NCBI GenBank assembly: GCA_963977525.1
Contig: CAXBPC010000019.1
Coordinates: 7,381 to 71,380 of the forward strand
DNA length: 64,000 nt
Direction of reading: 5' to 3'
DNA from: Ancylomarina sp963977525
Lineage (GTDB): Bacteria; Bacteroidota; Bacteroidia; Bacteroidales; Marinifilaceae
In this document: positions 54,103 through 62,561 of the stretch, piece by piece
How the letters are laid out: each line of letters opens with the position of its first letter
Position numbering within the stretch: position 1 is the first letter of the stretch
Translations under genes and position numbers: made by a program
Notes under the pieces: model-generated
What the model was told of the DNA's origin: nothing
The model's input: only the letters and a program-made list of their open reading frames with translations
Databases searched by the model: none

Positions 54103-55008
54103 TTAAAAGTATCCTTCTTTTTTACGATCTTCCATAGCAGCTTCAGAACGCTTGTCATCGTGACGTGTACCACGTTCAGTAGTTCTTGTAGCAGCTACTT
54201 CTTCAATAATATCTTCAAGAGTATTTGCTTCTGACTCAATAGCACCTGTACAAGTCGCATCACCAATAGTTCTAAAACGAACGATTCTCTTTTCTACTTT
54301 TTCAGTATCGCGCATAGGAATAAAATCAGAAGCTGATAATAAGTTACCATGACGCAAGAAAACATCGCGCTCGTGAGAGAAATAAATATTTGGGATATCG
54401 ATATTTTCTAGATAGATATATTGCCATACATCCATCTCAGTCCAATTCGAAATTGGGAAAACTCTAAAGTGCTCACCCATGTTCTTTTTACCATTAAAAA
54501 GATTCCAAAGCTCTGGTCTTTGGTTTTTTGGATCCCATTGTCCAAACTCATCACGATGAGAGAAAAATCGTTCTTTTGCTCGGGCTTTTTCTTCGTCACG
54601 ACGACCACCACCCATAGCACAATCTACTTGCAAGTCCTCAAGTCCATCAAGAAGAGTCACAGTTTGTAGTTTGTTTCTACTTGCATCAAAACCAGTTTCC
54701 TCAATAGCTTTTCCTTGATCAATTGAATCCTGAACGTAACGTACAATTATACGAGTACCTGTCTCTTTCATCAATCTATCGCGAAATTCAATTGTCTCAG
54801 GGAAATTGTGACCTGTATCAACATGCATTAAAGCAAAAGGTACTTTTGCAGGTGCGAAAGCTTTTCTTGCTAAATGAAACATGATAATAGAATCCTTTCC
54901 TCCCGAAAATAACATTACGGGATTCTCGAATTGAGCTGCAACTTCACGAATCACATAAATCGATTCAGCTTCCAGTTCTCTTAAGTGATTTATATTGTAT
55001 TCATTCAT
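54103..55008 (-). CDS. cysD: Sulfate adenylyltransferase subunit 2
   Basis: 301 residues. The ATP pyrophosphatase PP-loop is SGGKDSIIMFHLA near residue 35; MHVDTGHNFPETIEFRD and the closing RKKEGYF are typical of CysD. It makes adenosine 5'-phosphosulfate from sulfate and ATP with CysN. It lies 71 bp after cysC and 106 bp before cysN on the same strand. Confidence 0.96.
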   Translation of the reverse strand: MNEYNINHLRELEAESIYVIREVAAQFENPVMLFSGGKDSIIMFHLARKAFAPAKVPFALMHVDTGHNFPETIEFRDRLMKETGTRIIVRYVQDSIDQGKAIEETGFDASRNKLQTVTLLDGLEDLQVDCAMGGGRRDEEKARAKERFFSHRDEFGQWDPKNQRPELWNLFNGKKNMGEHFRVFPISNWTEMDVWQYIYLENIDIPNIYFSHERDVFLRHGNLLSASDFIPMRDTEKVEKRIVRFRTIGDATCTGAIESEANTLEDIIEEVAATRTTERGTRHDDKRSEAAMEDRKKEGYF

Positions 55009-55079
55009 TCGAAAAAAATTTATTTACTCTTCCGTGACCAAACACGATCAGCAGTATATTGTTTTTTATTATTCTAAAA

Positions 55080-55688
55080 TTAAGCTTGTACAATATCTGA
55101 TAAAATTGCTTTTACCAAACAGTTCACTGATTCTTCAATCGATATATCAGCCGTTTCGATTTCTAAAAAGGCATTTTCAGGAGCTTCAAATGGTGCATCT
55201 AAACCAGTAAAATTTTTAATTTCTCCATTACGAGCTTTTTTATACAAACCTTTTACGTCTCTTTTCTCACACTCTTCGTACGATGCATTCACGTAGATTT
55301 CTCTAAAGTCAGCATCTCCAATAATCTCCTTCGCTTGTTCACGAATCGAAAGTGTAGGACTTACAAAGCAATTAATGGTTATGATTCCACAATTAACAAA
55401 TAGCTTCGAAACCTCAGCAATTCGTCGGATATTCTCAGTTCTATCCTCGTCTGAAAAACCTAAATTTTTATTAATGCCCGTACGAATATTATCTCCATCG
55501 AGAATTTGAGTTAAAAATCCTCTTTTCTGAAGTTCTTTTTCTAATCCAATTGCAATTGTAGTTTTTCCAGATCCTGAAAGTCCAGTCATCCAAATAACAC
55601 GAGCTCTTTGATTTAAAAATTGTTCCTTCTCATCTCTACCAATAATTCGGTCGAAAACTGGATGAATATTAGTTGCTTTGTTGGTCAT
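55080..55688 (-). CDS. cysC: Adenylylsulfate kinase
   Basis: 202 residues. The P-loop WMTGLSGSGKTTIAIGLEK lies near residue 33; the LDGDNIRTGINKNLGFS and DRTENIRRIAEVSKLF motifs are those of APS kinase. It phosphorylates APS to PAPS. It is the first gene of the sulfate-activation run. No PAPS reductase, sulfite reductase or transporter gene is in the window, so the end use (assimilation or sulfation) is open. Confidence 0.96.
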   Translation of the reverse strand: MTNKATNIHPVFDRIIGRDEKEQFLNQRARVIWMTGLSGSGKTTIAIGLEKELQKRGFLTQILDGDNIRTGINKNLGFSDEDRTENIRRIAEVSKLFVNCGIITINCFVSPTLSIREQAKEIIGDADFREIYVNASYEECEKRDVKGLYKKARNGEIKNFTGLDAPFEAPENAFLEIETADISIEESVNCLVKAILSDIVQA

Positions 55689-56002
55689 TAATCTAATTTA
55701 AATGAGTCAAACTTCACTTTCAAAATGTTATCCATTTTACAAAATTTGGTTGACTATTCCTTATTTGCCGAGTATAGAGGAATTTGAATAAAATAAAAGT
55801 TTATTCCCTCCAAAAAATCAGACACAAATGTACGATTTCTAAGATGATTATAAAAATTTTAGACTAGGAATACACAGGTGTGATTTTACAGTAAAAACGA
55901 AGACACTATTCGGCCTCAAAACTTCTTTAAAGAAGCCCTTTTTTATAAGCACAAAAAAGAGCTTCCTAAATAGGAAGCTCTTATTAATAAGGTAAGAATG
56001 GA
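55689..56002. other. 314-bp intergenic region, fabI / cysC
   Basis: Should hold the cysC promoter, but no full TTG-N19-TAnnTTTG pair is evident on the minus strand. It contains the fabI terminator and a 14-bp palindrome CTTCTTTAAAGAAG at 55922-55935 followed by T6 on the plus strand, a weak terminator-like form with no plus-strand gene before it. Confidence 0.45.
55953..55982 (-). terminator. Terminator of fabI
   Basis: AAGAGCTTCCTA / TAGGAAGCTCTT, 12-bp perfect stem with a 2-nt loop, then T6 on the minus strand. Confidence 0.8.
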
Positions 56003-56842
56003 CTATTTACAGTCACATCTTTCATCAAAACTCTTGTTATACTGCTCCATTGCTCTGTAGCTCATTCCCATGTTTGAAAATCCACCATCATGGAATAAAT
56101 TCTGCATGGTAACTTTCTTAGTTAAATCTGAGAAAAGAGTGATACAATAGTTAGCACATTCTTGAGCATCTGCATTTCCTAGAGGAGACATACGCTCAGA
56201 GAAGTCAATCAGTTTATCGAAACCTTTTACACCACTACCTGCAGTTGTCATTGTTGGCGACTGTGAAACAGTATTCACGCGAACATGCTTTTCACGACCA
56301 TAAATGTAACCGAAACTACGTGCTATAGATTCCAACATCGCTTTTGCATCAGCCATGTCATTATACTCATACATAGTTCTTTGTGCTGCGGCATATGTTA
56401 AAGCAATAATAGATCCCCATTCTGCAACAACATCCATTTCCTTAGCCTTCTGAATCACTTTGTGAAAAGAGATTGCTGAAACATCTAGAGTTTTCTTAAG
56501 GTATTCGTAGTTTAACTCATCGTATGAATTCCCTTTACGAACATTAGGTGACATTCCGATAGAGTGAAGAATAAAATCTACAGGACCACCAAAATGCTCC
56601 ATTGATTTTGTATAAAGATTCTCTAAATCTTCTGGATTAGTTGCATCAGCTGCAATTACTGGAGCATTACATTTTTTTGCAAGCTCATCAATAGTTCCCA
56701 TACGAATGGAAACGGGTGTATTGGTTAAAACAATCTCAGCTCCTTCAGCAACTGCCAATTCTGCAACTTTCCATGCAATTGACATATCGTTTAAGGCACC
56801 AAAGATGATTCCTTTTTTTCCTTTTAATAAGTTATAAGACAT
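56003..56842 (-). CDS. fabI: Enoyl-[acyl-carrier-protein] reductase (NADH)
   Basis: 279 residues from the ATG at 56842; the frame runs 14 codons further to a TTG at 56884, but the protein should start MSYNLLKGKKG. A short-chain dehydrogenase fold: glycine-rich GKKGIIFGALNDMSIAW, and the active-site Y-x6-K in YNDMADAK. It catalyses the last reduction of fatty-acid elongation and is the usual triclosan target. It lies 119 bp after recN on the same strand and ends at a hairpin. Confidence 0.94.
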   Translation of the reverse strand: MSYNLLKGKKGIIFGALNDMSIAWKVAELAVAEGAEIVLTNTPVSIRMGTIDELAKKCNAPVIAADATNPEDLENLYTKSMEHFGGPVDFILHSIGMSPNVRKGNSYDELNYEYLKKTLDVSAISFHKVIQKAKEMDVVAEWGSIIALTYAAAQRTMYEYNDMADAKAMLESIARSFGYIYGREKHVRVNTVSQSPTMTTAGSGVKGFDKLIDFSERMSPLGNADAQECANYCITLFSDLTKKVTMQNLFHDGGFSNMGMSYRAMEQYNKSFDERCDCK

Positions 56843-56961
56843 AATTTGAAGTTTTTCAATTTTATCAGCTACAAATTTAACCAATATTATTTAGAATCAA
56901 TCAAAAAAAGATTACTTATTAAGACTGAATAAATTCTCTAATCAGAAACTAATAAACAGAT

Positions 56962-58617
56962 CTACCTAGCTAACAAAACCTTAGCATTTTCCATTGCTGC
57001 TTGAGTCATGTCAGATCCACTAAGCATTTTAGCTAACTCCTCTATCCGGCTCTCTTCATCTAAAAGAACGATATTTGAGTAGGTTTCTATCTCATCATCA
57101 GCTTTATAAACTTTATAATGATAACTCCCTTTACTAGCAATTTGAGGTAAGTGAGTTATACTGATTACCTGAATATTTTCTGCCATATTTCGCATAACAA
57201 CTCCCATCTTATCAGCAATTTCTCCTGAGACACCTGTGTCAATTTCATCAAAAACAATAGATGGTAATGCAGTAGATGCCGAAATTAAAGATTTAATACT
57301 CAACATTAAACGAGAAACTTCACCTCCTGAAGCTACTTTTGAAATTTCTTCAGGTTGTCCATTTTTATTTGCAGAGAATAGAATCCTAATTAAATCTTGC
57401 CCTAAATACTGATATTCTTCAGTAATGGTCTGTTCGAAATTAATCTTAGCGTGAGGCATACCTAATTGTACCAACTGAGACTCCAAGGCTTTTTCAATTT
57501 CAGGAATCACAGACTTCCTGCTTTTGCTAAGCCTTCCAGAAGCTTCGTTCAATTTTGACTCCTGCTTTTGCAATTGCAATTTTAATTCTCCAATCAACTC
57601 GTCACTAGATGAAATCTTCTGAACCTTCTGGTCCAAATCTTCTCTTATCTGAATCAATCCATTAACCGAATCAACACGATGCTTCTGTTGAAGACCATAA
57701 ATTGTATCTAATTTCTCATTCAAAAGGATAATTCTCGAAGGATCAAACTCCATAGCCTCATAACTACTCTCAAGTTCAGCGGCTAAATCTTGCAATTCTA
57801 TACACGTACTTTCAAATCGTCCATAAAACTCCTCCCCTTCTGAAAATACATTCTTCACTTGACCGATAGCAGTACGTGCCTCTTTCAATAAAGATATTAT
57901 AGCAACATCACCTTCGTTAAGAAGGTTTGAGGCTTTAAACAAATTCGTCTTTATTTCTTCAGCATGATTAAGCGTTTCAAGTTCAGATTCCATCTCAATC
58001 TGTTCACCTTCTACCAAGTTTGCATCAAGTAATTGCTGTAATTGAAACTGATAATAATCTAACTCAGATTTTTCTTTGCGTGCAATTTCTTCTTGATCTT
58101 TTAGTTCTTTTTTAATAGTCTGATACGCTTCAAATTGAATTTGGTAGTCAGTTAATAGAGAAGAATGTTGAGCATAGGTATCTACAATTCCCATTTGATA
58201 TTCTGGATCACCCAAAGATAAATTCTGATTCTGAGAATGAATATCAATTAATTTACACCCAAGCTCCTTTAAGAGCTTAATATTAACAGGAGAATCATTT
58301 ACAAATGCACGCGTTTTTCCATTAGGCAAGATCTCGCGACGTAAGATTGTTTCTTCTTCGTATTCCATTTCGAAATCTGAAAAGAACTTTTGCAAATGAT
58401 ACTTCGTAATATTGAAATTAGCCTCTATCACGCATCTACGGTCTTTATCTTTAAGAATATTCGTATCTGGTCGTTGACCTAAAACTAAACCCAATGCACC
58501 TAACAGTATAGATTTCCCTGAACCAGTTTCTCCAGTTATTATAGAAAAACCATTTTTAAAGTCAATCTCTATTTGATTGATTAAGGTATAGTTTTGTATA
58601 GCTAAGGATTGAAGCAT
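56962..58617 (-). CDS. recN: DNA repair protein RecN
   Basis: 551 residues, SMC-like. Walker A TGETGSGKSILLGALGLVLG lies near residue 29, a long coiled coil fills the middle (about 150-370), and the C-terminal signature VASGGEVSRLMLSIK precedes Walker B (PSIVFDEIDTGVSGEIA). It acts in recombinational repair of double-strand breaks. It follows the DUF4835 gene by 48 bp in the conserved bamD-rpoZ-coaBC-DUF4835-recN order. Confidence 0.95.
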   Translation of the reverse strand: MLQSLAIQNYTLINQIEIDFKNGFSIITGETGSGKSILLGALGLVLGQRPDTNILKDKDRRCVIEANFNITKYHLQKFFSDFEMEYEEETILRREILPNGKTRAFVNDSPVNIKLLKELGCKLIDIHSQNQNLSLGDPEYQMGIVDTYAQHSSLLTDYQIQFEAYQTIKKELKDQEEIARKEKSELDYYQFQLQQLLDANLVEGEQIEMESELETLNHAEEIKTNLFKASNLLNEGDVAIISLLKEARTAIGQVKNVFSEGEEFYGRFESTCIELQDLAAELESSYEAMEFDPSRIILLNEKLDTIYGLQQKHRVDSVNGLIQIREDLDQKVQKISSSDELIGELKLQLQKQESKLNEASGRLSKSRKSVIPEIEKALESQLVQLGMPHAKINFEQTITEEYQYLGQDLIRILFSANKNGQPEEISKVASGGEVSRLMLSIKSLISASTALPSIVFDEIDTGVSGEIADKMGVVMRNMAENIQVISITHLPQIASKGSYHYKVYKADDEIETYSNIVLLDEESRIEELAKMLSGSDMTQAAMENAKVLLAR

Positions 58618-58665
58618 ATTATATTTAGAATGAAGTTTAACCGTAATTATGAAATCTACAGAAGC

Positions 58666-59559
58666 TTACTTAAGTATCTTTTTATACTTATTCAAGTTGG
58701 CAGGATCGATATCACTTAAAATATTATAGGCACGTTTCTTTTCATCGTTAAACGATTCTGTAAAAATCTTAACCAATTCGTCGGCTTTAGCATCAAAGAA
58801 TATTTGAAGAATAAAAGAACCAGGCTTAGCCCGATGAGCTTTCTGTAATAGTCTTAAAGATTCAGCAATCTCAGAGCGACCATCAGTTAATTTATCAGAC
58901 ATTTTATCCAAGCCTAATCTGTGATAACGATATATACACTCTCGAACAGGACGGTAGGAATTATTCAAAATATTCTCAACTAACCAATATCTATTGCTCT
59001 TACTTTCAAAAGATTTCCATCCTGGATACCTAGAATTTTGCATCTTGTTTACAATCTCCTCAGCCTTTGTGAAATAAGGCGTACCACCTTCCATTTCAAA
59101 CGAATCGTAATCAAGACCAACGATAATATTGGCATAATAAGCTAAAAGAGCCGTTAAACTTGTAGGAGTATTAGATTCATTGTAATCGAGAGCTTGGTAC
59201 TCCGCATATTTAAAATGAATATCATTGTCCTTAAAATTGAGCAATACCGTATTGAAGGAAGAATTGAAAACAGGGCGTCGAGCTTGAATCTGCATAGTCC
59301 CTTTAAATTCATCTGAAGAAATTTGGTTCGTCAGATTTATCAAGATATTGCATTCAATCTTCTCATCCTGATCGTAAATATGACTTGTCCAGCTTCTGTT
59401 ATTTACAAATTCGTAAATAGCAGTTTGCATAGTTCTAAACACCTGCTTATTGGTTCCTTGAATTTGCTGACTCACAACTTGAATATTACATCGAAGTTCT
59501 TGTGAATGCACATTCAAAGCTGAAAGTGTAACGAGAAGTAGAAAAAGTAATTTACGCAT
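58666..59559 (-). CDS. DUF4835 protein (proposed T9SS-associated PorD-like)
   Basis: 297 residues from the ATG at 59559; an upstream TTG at 59574 adds five residues. A signal peptide (KLLFLLLVTLSALNVHS) directs it to the periplasm or outer membrane. The body has LRCNIQVVSQQIQGTNKQVF and YYANIIVGLDYDSFE, as in DUF4835 proteins. The family always sits between coaBC and recN in the genomes I remember. A link to type IX secretion (PorD) has been suggested; I cannot confirm it from sequence. It lies 111 bp after coaB. Confidence 0.82.
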   Translation of the reverse strand: MRKLLFLLLVTLSALNVHSQELRCNIQVVSQQIQGTNKQVFRTMQTAIYEFVNNRSWTSHIYDQDEKIECNILINLTNQISSDEFKGTMQIQARRPVFNSSFNTVLLNFKDNDIHFKYAEYQALDYNESNTPTSLTALLAYYANIIVGLDYDSFEMEGGTPYFTKAEEIVNKMQNSRYPGWKSFESKSNRYWLVENILNNSYRPVRECIYRYHRLGLDKMSDKLTDGRSEIAESLRLLQKAHRAKPGSFILQIFFDAKADELVKIFTESFNDEKKRAYNILSDIDPANLNKYKKILK

Positions 59560-59670
59560 GTCTGAATTTTTCAAAAATTAAAACTAAAGTTAATCAAAAC
59601 AAATGAGCAGTCAAGCCTAATAAGCTAACTAAAGAATTATTCAATTATTGTTTAAAAGATAAATGGCTGG

Positions 59671-60303
59671 CTAATAATTCTGATTCAAAATTATCTCATC
59701 AACGATATCTTTAGCAACTTGCGATTTAGGTTTCAATTCATACTTTTTGATTTGACCATCACGAGTATAGATTGTGATTTTATTTGTGTCATGTTGAAAG
59801 CCGGCACCTGAATCGTTCAATGAGTTTAAAACAATTAAATCTAGATTCTTTTTCTCTAGTTTCAGTTGAGCATTCTGCTCTTCATTATTAGTCTCGAGAG
59901 CAAATCCAACTAAAAATTGTTTTTCAGTCTTAACCTGTCCAAGTGATGCAGCAATATCTTGTGTTGGCCTTAGTTCAATCGTATAATTCGATTTTTCACG
60001 CTTCACTTTAGCATCAACAGGATTTAAGGGGGTAAAATCGGCAACAGCAGCAGTCATTATAGCACCATCACAATTTGGGAAATGATCAAATGAGGCGTCA
60101 TACATCTCTTGTGCAGAAACAACATCGATTCTATTTATGTTAGGATGATTAGTTTGGCATGCAGATGGACCCGAAATAAGTGTAACTTGAGCACCTTCTT
60201 CTGCTAATTTCTCAGCAATTGCAAAGCCCATTTTTCCGGAGGAGAAATTACCAATAAAACGAACAGGGTCGATCTTTTCGTAAGTCGGCCCTGTTGTAAT
60301 CAT
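59671..60303 (-). CDS. coaB: Phosphopantothenate-cysteine ligase domain (CoaB), out of frame with CoaC
   Basis: 210 residues from the ATG at 60303, starting MITTGPTYEKIDPVRFIGNF, which is the CoaB domain of the bifunctional CoaBC. It joins cysteine to 4'-phosphopantothenate in coenzyme A synthesis. In most bacteria this domain is fused to CoaC. Here the frame continues upstream of the ATG through DKK and a run of A into the CoaC gene, offset by one base. Starting at the ATG would remove the first strand of the fold (KKV), so a fused product by slippage, or a sequencing error, is more likely than a natural split. Confidence 0.85.
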   Translation of the reverse strand: MITTGPTYEKIDPVRFIGNFSSGKMGFAIAEKLAEEGAQVTLISGPSACQTNHPNINRIDVVSAQEMYDASFDHFPNCDGAIMTAAVADFTPLNPVDAKVKREKSNYTIELRPTQDIAASLGQVKTEKQFLVGFALETNNEEQNAQLKLEKKNLDLIVLNSLNDSGAGFQHDTNKITIYTRDGQIKKYELKPKSQVAKDIVDEIILNQNY

Positions 60304-60317
60304 GACCTTTTTGTCAA

Positions 60318-60350
60318 TTAGTCTTTTTTTTTTGAAGCGAAAAACTCCTT
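60318..60350 (-). promoter_or_regulatory. Candidate slippery site joining coaC to coaB
   Basis: On the minus strand: AAGGAG (60350-60345), 11 bases, then A10 (60333-60324), then GAC and the TAA stop (60320-60318). A -1 slip in the A-run puts the ribosome in the CoaB frame. An upstream AAGGAG 10-14 bases away is the kind of element that stimulates -1 slippage at E. coli dnaX. A 10-bp hairpin starts 27 bases after the run. Confidence 0.5.
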
Positions 60351-60875
60351 AAGCTTTTCTACAATTTTTTCAGGATCTTCCATACGGCCTTTCCCATATA
60401 AACCACTCGCAAGTTCACCACTTGATGGTTCTATAAACCTATCGCCATATGATTTAAGAATATCCATATTACGAAGTGTAGCAGGATGCTTAAACATATC
60501 TAAATCCATGGCTGGTGTATGAACTACAGGACATTTTGCAGACAAATAAGTTGTCAGTAATAAATTATCACAGATACCATGAGCCATCTTAGCCATTGTA
60601 TTGGCTGTAGTTGGCGCAATTAATAATACATCAGCCCATAATCCAAGATCTACATGACTATTCCACTGACCATCATCATGCTTAAAGAAATCACTTAAAA
60701 CAGTGTTCTTTGATAATGTAGCCATCGTTACCGGAGAAATAAACTCTTTAGCCAATGGTGTCATTATAACTTTTACTTCAGCACCTTCTTTTACTAGTAA
60801 ACGTACCAAAGTAGCAGCCTTATATGCAGCAATACTTGCTGTAACTCCTAATATCACTTTCTTATCTTTTAACAT
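60318..60875 (-). CDS. coaC: Phosphopantothenoylcysteine decarboxylase domain (CoaC), stop after an A10 run
   Basis: 185 residues, starting LKDKKVILGVTASIAAYKAA, with the conserved LIAPTTANTMAKMA and HTPAMDLDM motifs of the flavin-dependent decarboxylase. It ends S-K-K-K-D-stop, where the lysines are read from A10 (60324-60333). If the ribosome slips back one base there, or one A is added, translation continues into CoaB as one protein of about 400 residues, the normal family form. The previous gene is rpoZ, with a hairpin terminator between them. Confidence 0.88.
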   Translation of the reverse strand: MLKDKKVILGVTASIAAYKAATLVRLLVKEGAEVKVIMTPLAKEFISPVTMATLSKNTVLSDFFKHDDGQWNSHVDLGLWADVLLIAPTTANTMAKMAHGICDNLLLTTYLSAKCPVVHTPAMDLDMFKHPATLRNMDILKSYGDRFIEPSSGELASGLYGKGRMEDPEKIVEKLKEFFASKKKD

Positions 60876-60891
60876 AAGCTGTAAAACTAAA

Positions 60892-60916
60892 AAAGTTCCC
60901 TGTTTGGAGGGAACTT
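60892..60916 (-). terminator. Terminator of rpoZ, upstream of coaC
   Basis: AAGTTCCCT / AGGGAACTT, 9-bp perfect stem with T-rich sequence after it on the minus strand, 17 bases before the coaC start. Confidence 0.75.
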
Positions 60917-60934
60917 AAATATTAAAGCAAATTT

Positions 60935-61270
60935 TTATTTATTTGTTTGCGCTTCTTTAGCAGGATTTCTGTAATAAACTTCACCATTAATGAATTCTTC
61001 AACCGCAATTAAGGTTGGTTTTGGTAAACGTTCATAATATTTTGAAATCTCGATCTGCTCACGGTTTTCAAAAACTTCTTCCAAATTATCAGTAAAAGAT
61101 GCGAATTCTTGAAGTTTATTATTCAGCTCTGTTTTAAGCTCTACAGCAATCTGATTAGAACGCTTTGCCATAATCATTACTGATTCATAAGCATTTCCAA
61201 CTTCCTTGCTCAACTCTGTAACGTTACGTGTAATTGTTGAACTTGCTGCATTCGTTTTTTTGTAATCCAT
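60935..61270 (-). CDS. rpoZ: RNA polymerase omega subunit (Bacteroidota type)
   Basis: 111 residues. The core NAYESVMIMAKRSNQIAVELK matches the omega family signature (VxxxAKRARQL). The C-terminal half (KPTLIAVEEFINGEVYYRNP) is the Bacteroidota form. Omega helps beta-prime fold and assemble. It lies between bamD and coaC, the usual order of the phylum. Confidence 0.88.
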   Translation of the reverse strand: MDYKKTNAASSTITRNVTELSKEVGNAYESVMIMAKRSNQIAVELKTELNNKLQEFASFTDNLEEVFENREQIEISKYYERLPKPTLIAVEEFINGEVYYRNPAKEAQTNK

Positions 61271-61356
61271 ACTGTCAAAGAATTATTATCTATTGGTTTA
61301 TTTTTAGTTCAGCTTGCAAAAATACAATTTTTTAATAGTTTTCCTCTAATTTATAA

Positions 61357-62169
61357 CTATTTATCTTCATTTGCAGATTTATATTCTCCAAAATAAGCTT
61401 CAATCTCATTGATCATACGCTCAGTTTCCTTTTGAAACTTACTTTTTGGATACTCATCAACAAAAGAAAAATATTCCTCTTTAGCCAAATTATATCGCTC
61501 ATTCTGCTTTTGATCTGCAGAAAGATCTGCATACATATAGCGAGATTCTAAAAGCATAAACATTAATTCCTCGCGGTAAGATGAACCTGGGTATTCGTTG
61601 ATAGCATTTTCTAACGCAATAATTGCTGATGGATACCTCTCTCTATCAAAGTAATTACGAGCACTTAAATAAGATTTATAAACCAATTTATCTTGCAATT
61701 CATCGATCAACTTATTCCCTTCCTCAATTCGCGATGAATTTGGGTAACGATTGATATACAATTGTAGTGCATCAATAGCATCCGAAGTAGACGTTTGATC
61801 TAATCGAGGCTTAGGAGATTCTTTATAATAACAGTAAGCACTCATATACAAACACTCTTCAGCATATGAACTATCTGGGAAATTCTTAATAAAGTTACGG
61901 AAGTAGTATCCACCTGTGATATAATCACCCATACCATAATTACAATAAGCCATATAATAACTTACAGTTTCTGCTTTACTTGTACCACGAAAAACAGGCA
62001 TAAGTTCTTCGAAAAGCGTTGCTGCTTTAACGTATTGCTCTTCGTTATAGTATATAATTGCTTTCTTGTATTTTAGAGTAGTATCATTACTCTTCAGAAG
62101 TTTTTGATATTCGCTACATCCTACTAAAAGCGTAGAAAAAAGCACGATCAACAAAAGGAATTTTTTCAT
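61357..62169 (-). CDS. bamD: Outer-membrane assembly lipoprotein BamD
   Basis: 270 residues from the ATG at 62169; the frame runs on to a TTG at 62205, which adds 12 residues before a good lipoprotein signal and is not credible. The signal KKFLLLIVLFSTLLVGC has a clear lipobox. TPR-like helices follow: YYNEEQYVKAATLFEELMPV, FPDSSYAEECLYMSAYCYY and YPNSSRIEEG. BamD is the lipoprotein partner of BamA and brings outer-membrane barrel precursors to the complex. It is first of the bamD-rpoZ unit. Confidence 0.92.
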   Translation of the reverse strand: MKKFLLLIVLFSTLLVGCSEYQKLLKSNDTTLKYKKAIIYYNEEQYVKAATLFEELMPVFRGTSKAETVSYYMAYCNYGMGDYITGGYYFRNFIKNFPDSSYAEECLYMSAYCYYKESPKPRLDQTSTSDAIDALQLYINRYPNSSRIEEGNKLIDELQDKLVYKSYLSARNYFDRERYPSAIIALENAINEYPGSSYREELMFMLLESRYMYADLSADQKQNERYNLAKEEYFSFVDEYPKSKFQKETERMINEIEAYFGEYKSANEDK

Positions 62170-62547
62170 AAGTATAAGGGACTCTACAATTTTCGTATCA
62201 TGCAAAGATAGAATATTCCCTCAATTTTGAACATTCAATCCTATCATATTGTTGCATTTAGATTTTTTTAACAAGACAATCAAGCAGATAGCTATTATCG
62301 GTAACAAACTATGAGATTAAATCCGTTTAAACTCGTTAAAAAAATGAGTATTCTTGTCTTGACAACATAGTGATCTCAGCTTCATATCATTTATTATTAA
62401 TGTGCGAAGAAAATCTCCTGCTTCTATAACTTGATTTTTTTTTATAAAATGTTACTTTTGCACAGTTATGAATCCATTTCGGAAAATTTCCCGTTATGAA
62501 TCCCATAACTCCATTCAGAATATTTAAAATTCAAAAAAGCATAGACT
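62170..62547. other. 378-bp divergent region, bamD / alpha-oxoamine synthase
   Basis: Contains the well-formed promoter at 62431-62460 and two short reading frames (62468-62527 and 62496-62561), described separately. The bamD side shows no clear promoter. Confidence 0.55.
62431..62460 (+). promoter_or_regulatory. Bacteroidota sigmaA promoter of the alpha-oxoamine synthase gene
   Basis: TTG (62431-62433), 19 bases, then TACTTTTG (62453-62460), a full match to the TTG-N19-TAnnTTTG pattern. Transcription should begin near 62467, right at the first short ORF. Confidence 0.65.
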
Positions 62548-62561
62548 GTGGATATATTTGA
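62468..62561 (+). promoter_or_regulatory. Two short overlapping leader ORFs with a repeated start
   Basis: ATG at 62468 gives 19 codons (stop TAA 62525-62527); ATG at 62496 gives 21 codons and ends TGA at 62559-62561, inside the first codons of the synthase. Both begin M-N-P because GTTATGAATCC is repeated (62465-62475, 62493-62503). They may be upstream ORFs or a chance duplication. Confidence 0.35.

Noticed and set aside
55922..55935. CTTCTTTAAAGAAG followed by T6 as a plus-strand terminator
   Set aside because: No plus-strand gene precedes it, and the palindrome has no loop-forming centre beyond TTTAAA.
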